NCBI GenBank assembly: GCA_902789835.1
Contig: CADAPN010000127.1
Coordinates: forward strand, 1 to 5,817
Direction: 5' to 3'
DNA: 5,817 bases
Source of the DNA: Oscillospiraceae bacterium
GTDB taxonomy: Bacteria; Bacillota_A; Clostridia; Oscillospirales; Oscillospiraceae
Within the stretch, counting starts at the first letter, position 1; each line of letters opens with the position of its first letter. Below are positions 1 through 5,124 of this stretch, piece by piece. Under the pieces are notes generated by a model that saw only the letters and a program-made list of their open reading frames with translations, had not been told where the DNA came from and ran no database searches. A program made the translations under genes and the position numbers.

Positions 1-338
1 CCATCGACCTTGTCATGCGAAACGGCCGCGTGGGCGAGGTCTATAACATCGGCGGCCATAACGAGATGCAGAATATCGAGATCGTCCGCCTGATCTGCAG
101 GCGCCTGAACAAGCCCGAAAGCCTCATTACCTACGTCACCGACCGCAAGGGCCACGACCTGCGCTATGCCATCGACCCCACCAAGATCCATAACGAGCTT
201 GGTTGGCTGCCCGAGACGAAATTCGCCGACGGCATTGAAAAGACCATCGACTGGTACCTGAAGAACGAATCCTGGTGGCAGCCGATCATCTCCGGCGAGT
301 ATCAAAACTACTACGAACGTATGTACGGCAATCGCTGA
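1..338 (+). CDS. rfbB: dTDP-glucose 4,6-dehydratase RmlB/RfbB, C-terminal part (5' end outside window)
   Basis: This is the last 111 residues of an SDR-family nucleotide-sugar dehydratase. The enzyme converts dTDP-glucose to dTDP-4-keto-6-deoxyglucose in the cytoplasm, the second step of dTDP-L-rhamnose synthesis. The reading frame is open from base 3 and no start is visible. Recognition rests on conserved C-terminal signatures: [47 protein letters not shown], the [10 protein letters not shown] helix and the terminal [15 protein letters not shown]. The catalytic YxxxK and the NAD-binding glycine motif lie upstream, outside the window. The family is usually about 340 residues, so roughly two thirds is missing only because of the window edge; this end shows no sign of damage. 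The next gene starts 48 bases after the stop on the same strand with no terminator between them, so they are probably co-transcribed. The internal ATG at 15 is not the true start. Confidence 0.95.
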   Translation, partial: IDLVMRNGRVGEVYNIGGHNEMQNIEIVRLICRRLNKPESLITYVTDRKGHDLRYAIDPTKIHNELGWLPETKFADGIEKTIDWYLKNESWWQPIISGEYQNYYERMYGNR

Positions 339-375
339 TCTGCCGCACTCTTGCCCCTGACAGATTGTTGGTAAC

Positions 376-379
376 GGAG
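376..379 (+). promoter_or_regulatory. ribosome binding site of the DUF4422 gene
   Basis: GGAG lies 7 bases before the ATG at 387 and supports that start. No promoter-like pair is obvious in the 48-base gap after rfbB, which fits read-through transcription from upstream. Confidence 0.7.
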
Positions 380-386
380 CAGACGA

Positions 387-1139
387 ATGAAAATACGGAT
401 TGTCGTTGCTGCACACAAACCCTACTCTATGCCGCAGGATCCTGTGTATCTGCCGGTGCAGGCGGGAAGCGCGCTGCATGAGCCCCTTGGATTCACGGGC
501 GATGACAGTGGCGAAAACATAAGCAAAAAAAACCCAAACTACTGTGAATTGACCTGCCTGTACTGGGCATGGAAGAATCTGGATGCGGATGCGCTTGGGC
601 TCTGCCATTACCGCCGCTATTTCGCCGGCAGACGCTTCGGCAGCAGATGGGATCGGATTCTGACCGGAGAGCAGGCTGAAAAGCTGCTCTTGAAGGCACC
701 GGTGGTTCTTCCGAAAAAAAGAAATTATTATATTGAAACCGGATGGAGTCAGTATGCCCATGCCCATCATGAGGAGGATCTGCTTGCTGTCCGGGCCATC
801 CTGAAGACGCGGTGCCCGTCCTATGTCCCCGCTTTTGACCGAACCCTGGGCCGTACAACTGGGCACCGCTTCAACATGTTCATTATGAGGCGGGAAACCC
901 TGGATGCCTATTGCACCTGGTTGTTCGGCGTTCTGGCGGAATTGGAAGCGAAGCTGGATATTTCCGAATACAGCAGCTATGATCAGCGTGTCTTTGGCTT
1001 TGTGGCGGAGCGCTTGCTGGATGTCTGGATTGAGACAGAAGGGGTTTTGTACTGCGAGTGTCCCGTTATCCACATGGAATCCCAGCACTGGCTGAAAAAA
1101 GGAAGCGCTTTTCTGAAGCGAAAGTTCATCGAAAAATAG
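387..1139 (+). CDS. DUF4422 domain protein, predicted polysaccharide glycosyltransferase
   Basis: A 250-residue protein with no signal peptide and no clear membrane segment. It looks like a complete single-domain DUF4422 member, a family found in capsular and exopolysaccharide loci and predicted to transfer sugars. Visible family signatures are the N-terminal strand MKIRIVVAAHKPY, NYCELTCLYWAWKN at 51-64, the hallmark LGLCHYRRYF at 70-79, the His-rich YAHAHHEEDL at 123-132, FNMFIM at 162-167 and YSSYDQRVFGFVAERLLDVW at 195-214. The donor and acceptor sugars cannot be read from the sequence. It sits 48 bases behind rfbB, so it may act in a rhamnose-containing surface glycan (inference from context). 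The stop codon TAG lies inside the left arm of the following hairpin, which makes it the last gene of its transcription unit. Confidence 0.85.
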   Translation: MKIRIVVAAHKPYSMPQDPVYLPVQAGSALHEPLGFTGDDSGENISKKNPNYCELTCLYWAWKNLDADALGLCHYRRYFAGRRFGSRWDRILTGEQAEKLLLKAPVVLPKKRNYYIETGWSQYAHAHHEEDLLAVRAILKTRCPSYVPAFDRTLGRTTGHRFNMFIMRRETLDAYCTWLFGVLAELEAKLDISEYSSYDQRVFGFVAERLLDVWIETEGVLYCECPVIHMESQHWLKKGSAFLKRKFIEK

Positions 1140-1172
1140 AAAGACCCGCGCCAATCGGCGCGGGTCTTTCTA
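1137..1172. terminator. bidirectional intrinsic terminator between convergent genes
   Basis: A perfect 16-bp stem (arms 1137-1152 and 1157-1172) with the 4-base loop AATC and a GC-rich core, GACCCGCGCC paired with GGCGCGGGTC. On the minus strand the stem is followed by TTTTT (complement of 1132-1136), a good terminator for the CAP gene ending at 1184. On the plus strand the trailing tract is shorter (TTT), although the stem's outer end is itself T-rich. The left arm begins with the TAG stop codon of the DUF4422 gene. Confidence 0.9.
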
Positions 1173-1183
1173 TTTGGCGGACA

Positions 1184-2044
1184 TTATCCGACGAAGACGG
1201 TTGAGACGTAAGTTGTCCCGTTGGATACATAAATGCCGACGGCCATCTTGGTGAAGGACGGGAGAAGAATGTTGTTGCGATGGGTAGGGGAGTTCATCCA
1301 AGTGTCCATCATGATGTCGGCTGTCGCAAACTCGCTGGTCACCTGAATCAGATTCTCCCCGGTGACCGTATAGTCGACTGTGACAGCGGTTTCACAGCCG
1401 CGTCCATCCGGGCGCAGATGTGAAAAGTTTTGTATGCTTTCCTTCGCACGGATGTCGGCGCTGGCCTGCAGATCTGCAGAATAGCTGAGCGTGGAAAACC
1501 CGTTCGCTGTACGTTTCTGGTTAATCTGTTTTAGAAGCTCGGCTGCCAGACCGTCGATGGCCTGCGCTGTTGCCAGAGTCTGAGCGGCGCTGCTCTGTTC
1601 CATGACGACGGCAGGGGCAGATGACGCAGCCGTCTGTGCCTGGGCAGAGGAAATCAGAATTCCTTGTCCGGGTACACTGCTCTGGGGCTGTGTGACCGTC
1701 AGTGCCCGAGCCTGTTCGATTGTTTGGGTCTGTTGCACCGGCTGAGAGGAGACCTTCTGAACCGAACCGTTCGGCATGACAATGACAGAACCGAGTGAGG
1801 CTGTACCTGCTGAAGAAGCTGTCTGAACCGATGCGCTGCCCGTTCCGGCAACGATGACGGCACCAGAGTTGTTGATGGAAGAAACAGAATTAAGCGGCGA
1901 TTGAGCGGCGATACTGCCGGACTGGGTCTGCCCGACGGGGCCGCCGATCACAATCACGGTTTTGTCGGCGAAGGCCGGCAGGGTAAACAGCGAGACGCAG
2001 AGCACTAGGCAGAGCAGCATAGAAAACATGGTTTTCTTATTCAT
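1184..2044 (-). CDS. secreted CAP/SCP-domain protein (YkwD-like)
   Basis: A 286-residue exported protein. Residues 1-26 form a Sec signal peptide (KK near the N-terminus, a Leu/Val/Cys-rich core, cleavage predicted after the AFA motif). Residues 27 to about 165 are a Ser/Ala/Gln/Thr/Val-rich linker of low complexity. Residues 170-286 form a CAP domain (cysteine-rich secretory/antigen 5/PR-1 superfamily) with the expected signature residues: FSH with His209 followed by RPDGR, GENL with Glu230, and WMNSPTHR with Trp249 and His255. These His and Glu residues normally line the CAP cleft. Bacterial CAP proteins are widespread exported proteins whose biochemical role is mostly unsettled, so none is assigned here. 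No lipobox or LPXTG motif is present, so the protein is probably released or loosely wall-associated. It is convergent with the DUF4422 gene and divergent from the LRR protein gene, with which it shares the upstream region. The ATG start is supported by AGAGG 8 bases upstream. Confidence 0.92.
   Translation of the reverse strand: MNKKTMFSMLLCLVLCVSLFTLPAFADKTVIVIGGPVGQTQSGSIAAQSPLNSVSSINNSGAVIVAGTGSASVQTASSAGTASLGSVIVMPNGSVQKVSSQPVQQTQTIEQARALTVTQPQSSVPGQGILISSAQAQTAASSAPAVVMEQSSAAQTLATAQAIDGLAAELLKQINQKRTANGFSTLSYSADLQASADIRAKESIQNFSHLRPDGRGCETAVTVDYTVTGENLIQVTSEFATADIMMDTWMNSPTHRNNILLPSFTKMAVGIYVSNGTTYVSTVFVG
1550..1966 (-). repeat. low-complexity linker with degenerate VIV...SVQ repeats in the CAP protein
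   Basis: Residues 27-165 of the CAP protein hold recurring short units: a hydrophobic triplet followed by Gly/Ser/Gln/Ala residues. Triplets are VIV at 30-32, VIV at 63-65, VIV at 87-89, ILI at 129-131 and VVM at 146-148. The second and third are followed by SVQ-type segments (SASVQTASS and NGSVQKVSS). The repeat is degenerate and unevenly spaced. It probably forms an extended spacer carrying the CAP domain through the wall. Confidence 0.5.
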
Positions 2045-2052
2045 GGAAAAAA

Positions 2053-2057
2053 CCTCT
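2053..2057 (-). promoter_or_regulatory. ribosome binding site of the CAP gene
   Basis: AGAGG on the minus strand, 8 bases upstream of the ATG at 2044-2042. It fixes the start that gives the complete signal peptide. Confidence 0.8.
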
Positions 2058-2083
2058 TTCCGAGTATTATTTCAGCGAGACAG

Positions 2084-2112
2084 ATTGTAACATCAAAGAA
2101 CCAAAAAGTCAA
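2084..2112 (-). promoter_or_regulatory. sigma-A-type promoter of the CAP gene
   Basis: On the minus strand, TTGACT (complement of 2107-2112), a 17-base spacer and TACAAT (complement of 2084-2089) form a near-consensus promoter. The bases TGT directly before TACAAT also give an extended -10. Transcription would start near 2077, leaving a leader of about 33 bases that contains the RBS. The -10 hexamer lies inside one copy of the GTTACAAT motif that recurs across this region. Confidence 0.8.
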
Positions 2113-2201
2113 CAAAAGGTTACAATATAGAAACCAAAGAATATTTCGATTACATTATACTTTGCATGGCACCGACAGCGGCGACAATCAGGGGTGAGAA
2201 T

Positions 2202-2237
2202 CTTAAGACAACTTAAGAGTATTAAGATTTCTTAAGA
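2202..2237 (+). repeat. four helically phased CTTAAGA repeats
   Basis: CTTAAGA occurs at 2202-2208, 2212-2218 and 2231-2237, with ATTAAGA at 2221-2227. The starts are 10, 9 and 10 bases apart, about one helical turn, so all copies face the same side of the DNA. The array lies about 90-120 bases upstream of the -35 of the LRR gene. This resembles a cooperative binding site for a response regulator of the OmpR/PhoP type, but I do not recognise the specific motif. Confidence 0.5.
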
Positions 2238-2324
2238 AATTACTGTTTAATACTTTCTTTAAAGGTCAAAGGAGCAGGGAGCTTTTTCTAATTCTGAAAA
2301 AATATTAAGCTTTCGAAAAACCTC

Positions 2325-2353
2325 TTGACATTGGCAGTTACAATGCTTATAAT
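2325..2353 (+). promoter_or_regulatory. full-consensus sigma-A promoter of the LRR/wall-binding gene
   Basis: TTGACA (2325-2330), exactly 17 bases of spacer and TATAAT (2348-2353) match the housekeeping consensus at every position. The upstream DNA has A-tracts at 2297-2302 and 2316-2320 in an AT-rich context, like an UP element. Transcription should start near 2360, giving a leader of about 80 bases. This is expected to be intrinsically strong unless repressed. Confidence 0.9.
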
Positions 2354-2357
2354 ACCG

Positions 2358-2374
2358 ATTACAATAATGTTACA
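2358..2374 (-). promoter_or_regulatory. WalR (YycF) box-like direct repeat at the start site of the LRR gene
   Basis: Read on the minus strand, TGTAAC, 5 bases, TGTAAT (complement of 2369-2374 and 2358-2363) fits the published WalR consensus TGTWAH-N5-TGTWAH at every position. WalR controls wall-metabolism and surface-protein genes in low-GC Gram-positive bacteria. The box overlaps the predicted transcription start, which would suit repression. Assignment to WalR is inference, since no walR gene is in the window and the motif overlaps the general TTACAWT series. Confidence 0.4.
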
Positions 2375-2413
2375 TTGTGATGACTAGCCGTTACTTTTTT
2401 GTAGTCATCGCAG
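2375..2413 (+). promoter_or_regulatory. leader hairpin in the LRR gene mRNA
   Basis: GATGACTA (2379-2386) and TAGTCATC (2402-2409) form a perfect 8-bp inverted repeat. In RNA it can extend to about 12 pairs with G-U wobbles (2375-2386 with 2402-2413). The loop of about 15 bases contains six T residues. It lies between the predicted start site and the RBS, so it could stabilise the transcript or regulate it. The T-run sits in the loop rather than after the stem, so it is not an intrinsic terminator. Confidence 0.55.
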
Positions 2414-2424
2414 CTTGGACAGAA

Positions 2425-2433
2425 AAGGAGTGG
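2425..2433 (+). promoter_or_regulatory. ribosome binding site fixing the LRR gene start
   Basis: AAGGAGTGG closely matches the anti-Shine-Dalgarno complement and ends 8 bases before the ATG at 2442. It rules out the in-frame TTG at 2415, which lies upstream of this site and would put nine extra residues before the signal peptide. Confidence 0.88.
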
Positions 2434-2441
2434 TTTTTACA

Positions 2442-5099
2442 ATGAAATCCACACGAAGGATTTTGGCACTGGTACTATGCTTGCTGATGTGCATGGCATT
2501 GTTCCCTCTGTCGGCCTCTGCGGCAGGCAGCATCCAATCATCCGGTACCTGCGGTGCCGGACTGGAGTTTGTCCTTTACAATGATGGTGAACTGGTAATC
2601 AACGGTACTGGAAGTATTCTACCAATGTCCCAGTGGTCCTTTACCGGCGGTTACAACTTTGCTCAGGATGATGTACTTGCAACGAAGGCAGAAATCAAGA
2701 CACTTGTTATTGAAGAAGGCGCCACACAGATCATGGATACGGTTTTCATGAACTGCCCGAAACTGTCGGCTATTATTCTGCCTAAGTCTTTGGTGTATAT
2801 TGGCCAGGGGGCGTTTTCAAACTGTTCCGGGTTGACATCTGTCATTCTGCCGAATGGTATTCAGATTATTGATGCAGGTGCTTTCCAGGGTTGTACCGGG
2901 CTGGTTGAGCTTTATTTGCCGGAAGGTGCGGCAACGATCAGTGCGAATGCTTTTGCTGACTGCACAGCTTTGACCTCTGTTACATTTCCGGCGAATATAC
3001 AGCTCATCAGATCTCAGTCTTTTGCAAACTGTAATTCGCTGAAAACCATTGTATTTACTGGGAATTATACAACCGGACTCATTGAAACAAATGCATTTCA
3101 GAATGTCAAGGCGACTGTATATTATCCGGTTGACAATGACAGTTGGAATCAACTGTTGAACCCTATCAATAATCCGGCAGGAGCTGATTTTGGAGGGCGT
3201 CTGACCTGGAAAGCTTCGGCAACAACCACTTCAAGCAATGGCTGGGTACAGAAGAACGGAGCGTGGTACTATTATTTGAATGGTGTCATGGTTCGTGAGA
3301 ATTGGGTCGCCTATAACGGTTTTTGGTTTTACTTTGATGAGAATGGAAGAATGGTTCAGGATGGGCATCACCTGATTGACGGCAAGTATTATTATCTTGA
3401 TCCGGCAACCGGTGCCCGTCAGTCCGGGTGGAGAAACAATCGTTTTTATGATGATAACGGTGTCTGGCAGCCTGCGTACAGCGGCGTAAATGACGGCGGT
3501 TTGAACTTCTTCCGGAACGGATGGCAACAGTCTTCTGATGGCAAGTGGTTCTATATTAAAAACCAAGCCAAAGTTAAAGGCTGGTTGAAGTCGGCCGGCT
3601 ACTGGTATTATCTCGATCCGACGACAGGTGCGATGGTGACCGGCTGGCTGACTGTTAACGGCAAAACCTATTATCTGCGGCCACTGGAAGTAGCAGTTGC
3701 AGACGGTATTCCGGATAAGGAAGGCAGCATGGTTGAAGGCCGCAGTGAAATGATTGGCGGTACCTATTATACGTTTGATTCAACCGGTGCCCTGATTGGC
3801 GGTAAGATTGGACAGAACCCGATGGGTCTTGTTACCGGTTTCCGTCAGGAGCTTGATCCCAATGGCAACCCTGGAGGCGGCTGGCATTTCTACCGTTCAG
3901 ATGGAACTATGGTCAAGAACGGATGGGAATTAGTCGGAGGCAAGTGGTATTATTTCGATAAGAATGGTAATATGAAGACCGGCTGGCTGGAGTGGAATGG
4001 CAGCTGGTATTACCTGACTCCGAAAAACGGCAGCGGTAATCCGCAGACTTCGACAACCGGTCAGATGGTAACTGGCTTCCAGCTTGTACCTGTGACGAAA
4101 AACGGCATCAACGCTCCGAAAACCTATTATTTCAAATCAAACGGCGCACTGAACGGAAAAGGCTGGATCAAACAGAATAATAAGTGGTATTATCTGAACG
4201 ATGACGGTACAATTGCAACCGGCTGGTTCCGTGAGGGGAGCAAGTGGTATTATCTGCGTGATGATACAAACCCCATCGGCGAAATGGTTACCGGCGTCTT
4301 CAATGTGCCGGCAACTTTGGCGGACGGCACTCCGAACAACCCGAACGGGACTCAGTCCTTCAAAGCCAATGGTGAGTGGATCGGTGCCGGCAACCAGAGT
4401 ACCGCCGGAACTGCGGGCAAGTGGGGCAAGGATACCAACGGCAAATGGCATTGGTATGATACCAACGGCAACCCTGTGACGGGATGGCAACTGATCGATA
4501 AGAAGTGGTATTATCTGAATCCGTCCAGCACCCCGGCCGGCGTCATGGTGACCGGCTTCCAGAACATCGACGGACAGCGTTTCTACTTTAACGCGGACGG
4601 CGCGCTGCAAGGCGGCTGGCAGATGCTTGACGGCGTATGGTACTACTTTAACCCGAATCATGACGGCAACTACGGTGCTATGCGTTTTGGCTGGCAGATG
4701 ATCAAAGGTGAATGGTACTATCTGGATCCGACAACCGGTGCCTGCCAGACAGGCTGGATCGAAAACCCGAGCGGCAGCAACATCTGGTACTATCTGAACA
4801 CATCCAAAGAGGGGACATACGGCGCGATGCACGGCGGTGGATGGTTCGAGCTGGGCGGTAAGAAGTTCTATCTAAATCCGAACCATGATGGCACCTACGG
4901 CCGGCAGATGCAGGGCTGGCAATCAATTGGCGGAGAATGGTATTATTTCCAGGAAACCACCAACCCGGCAGAGGGTTGGATGGTGACCGGACGTAGGCAG
5001 ATCGACGCAAAGTGGTATTACTTCTACGGCGACGGTCACATGGCCCGCAACGTCACCATTGACGGCCATACCTACGGCAGCGATGGCGCAGAGATCTGA
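2442..5099 (+). CDS. secreted BspA-type leucine-rich-repeat protein with about 22 choline/glucan-binding-type repeats
   Basis: An 885-residue exported surface protein. Residues 1-27 form a signal peptide (KSTRR, a Leu/Cys/Met-rich core, cleavage predicted after ASA). Residues about 30-80 form the beta-rich N-cap common in BspA-like proteins (SSGTCGAGLEFVLYNDGEL, GTGSI). Residues 87-222 hold six LRR_5 units. Residues about 267-885 consist of aromatic repeats of the CW_binding_1/glucan-binding type, with cores such as GKWYYLD, GxMVTGW and GEWYYF. In related proteins such repeats bind choline on teichoic acids or glucans; the ligand here is unknown. No catalytic domain, LPXTG, SLH or membrane anchor is seen, so wall attachment presumably relies on the repeats. 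A role in adhesion or ligand binding is inferred from the LRR part. It has its own full-consensus promoter, is divergent from the CAP gene and is followed by a hairpin. The ATG at 2442 was chosen because of the AAGGAGTGG site and the signal peptide. Confidence 0.92.
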   Translation: MKSTRRILALVLCLLMCMALFPLSASAAGSIQSSGTCGAGLEFVLYNDGELVINGTGSILPMSQWSFTGGYNFAQDDVLATKAEIKTLVIEEGATQIMDTVFMNCPKLSAIILPKSLVYIGQGAFSNCSGLTSVILPNGIQIIDAGAFQGCTGLVELYLPEGAATISANAFADCTALTSVTFPANIQLIRSQSFANCNSLKTIVFTGNYTTGLIETNAFQNVKATVYYPVDNDSWNQLLNPINNPAGADFGGRLTWKASATTTSSNGWVQKNGAWYYYLNGVMVRENWVAYNGFWFYFDENGRMVQDGHHLIDGKYYYLDPATGARQSGWRNNRFYDDNGVWQPAYSGVNDGGLNFFRNGWQQSSDGKWFYIKNQAKVKGWLKSAGYWYYLDPTTGAMVTGWLTVNGKTYYLRPLEVAVADGIPDKEGSMVEGRSEMIGGTYYTFDSTGALIGGKIGQNPMGLVTGFRQELDPNGNPGGGWHFYRSDGTMVKNGWELVGGKWYYFDKNGNMKTGWLEWNGSWYYLTPKNGSGNPQTSTTGQMVTGFQLVPVTKNGINAPKTYYFKSNGALNGKGWIKQNNKWYYLNDDGTIATGWFREGSKWYYLRDDTNPIGEMVTGVFNVPATLADGTPNNPNGTQSFKANGEWIGAGNQSTAGTAGKWGKDTNGKWHWYDTNGNPVTGWQLIDKKWYYLNPSSTPAGVMVTGFQNIDGQRFYFNADGALQGGWQMLDGVWYYFNPNHDGNYGAMRFGWQMIKGEWYYLDPTTGACQTGWIENPSGSNIWYYLNTSKEGTYGAMHGGGWFELGGKKFYLNPNHDGTYGRQMQGWQSIGGEWYYFQETTNPAEGWMVTGRRQIDAKWYYFYGDGHMARNVTIDGHTYGSDGAEI
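2700..3107 (+). repeat. six BspA-type leucine-rich repeats (LRR_5)
   Basis: Protein residues 87-222. The units are about 23 residues long with the pattern LxxVxLPxxLxxIxxxAFxxCxxL. Clear copies start at 109 (SAIILPKSLVYIGQGAF), 132 (TSVILPNGIQIIDAGAF), 155 (VELYLPEGAATISANAF) and 178 (TSVTFPANIQLIRSQSF). The first (87-108) and last (201-222) are more degenerate caps. The recurring NC/GC/DC cysteine (residues 105, 128, 151, 174, 197) is typical of this class. Confidence 0.9.
3240..5096 (+). repeat. array of about 22 cell-wall/glucan-binding-type repeats
   Basis: Protein residues 267-885. Short units of about 20 residues (for example 495-514, 575-594 and 706-725) alternate with longer units carrying insertions before the closing MVTG (for example 515-545, 595-618, 682-705 and 826-850). 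Aromatic WYY, FYF or YYL triplets recur throughout. Some units are degenerate (330-360 and 619-660). The last unit (851-885) ends in HTYGSDGAEI and looks like a C-cap. The repeats are similar at protein level but not identical at DNA level, so the array is not a recent perfect tandem expansion. Confidence 0.9.
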
Positions 5100-5124
5100 G
5101 CCTGAGAAAACAGCATAACAATAC

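Larger units (their letters stand above)
2084..2376. promoter_or_regulatory. six dispersed (G/A)TTACA(A/T)T motifs around both promoters (candidate operators)
   Basis: The exact octamer GTTACAAT occurs at 2119-2126 and 2337-2344 on the plus strand and at 2084-2091 on the minus strand. Close variants are GATTACATT (2148-2156), GATTACAAT (2357-2365) and GTTACATT (2369-2376). Three copies lie near the CAP promoter and three near the LRR promoter, covering the -10 or spacer and the start-site region. This placement suggests a shared regulator. AT-richness raises the chance background, and one copy is partly explained by being a -10 element. Confidence 0.45.
2045..2441. other. AT-rich divergent regulatory region of 397 bases without genes
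   Basis: No credible coding sequence lies here. It separates two divergently transcribed genes for exported proteins. From left to right it holds the CAP gene's RBS and promoter (2053-2112), three (G/A)TTACA(A/T)T-type motifs (2084-2156), a short more GC-rich stretch with no recognised signal (about 2161-2200), a CTTAAGA array (2202-2237), an A-tract-rich UP-element-like stretch (about 2297-2320), the plus-strand promoter (2325-2353), three more motif copies (2337-2376), a leader hairpin (2375-2413) and the RBS of the LRR gene (2425-2433). Confidence 0.85.

Noticed and set aside
493..858. Minus-strand open frame opposite the DUF4422 gene
   Set aside because: The plus-strand frame has clear family motifs; this one has none and a composition typical of a shadow frame.
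1966..2044. Lipoprotein signal (lipobox) in the CAP protein
   Set aside because: The residue before Cys16 is Leu rather than Gly, Ala or Ser, and a normal signal peptidase I site (AFA) follows at residues 24-26.
2154..2159. Second CAP promoter from a perfect TATAAT on the minus strand
   Set aside because: No acceptable -35 hexamer lies 16-18 bases upstream (GCCGCT at 17), and a better promoter with correct spacing sits closer to the gene.
2415..2441. Upstream in-frame TTG start for the LRR protein
   Set aside because: It lies before the strong AAGGAGTGG site, has no RBS of its own, falls at the foot of the leader hairpin and would spoil the N-terminus of the signal peptide.
2360..2441. Riboswitch or T-box in the LRR gene leader
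   Set aside because: The leader is only about 80 bases, with one simple hairpin and no terminator, and no recognised riboswitch or T-box sequence.
4137..4832. Long minus-strand open frame (231 codons) inside the LRR/wall-binding gene
   Set aside because: It is a mirror of the repetitive coding strand, with recurring IIPL/VKVIP-like segments opposite the WYY repeats, no RBS and no recognisable domain.
3240..5096. DNA tandem repeat or CRISPR-like array
   Set aside because: The repetition is at protein level in a single frame, with variable unit length and diverged DNA. There are no identical direct repeats with regular spacers.
3240..5096. Large clostridial toxin-like repeat domain
   Set aside because: The aromatic repeats resemble those of toxin C-termini, but no glucosyltransferase, cysteine protease or translocation domain is present and the N-terminus is a secreted LRR module.
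5040..5099. LPXTG or other C-terminal wall anchor in the LRR protein
   Set aside because: The C-terminus ends HTYGSDGAEI, with no sorting motif, hydrophobic segment or positively charged tail.
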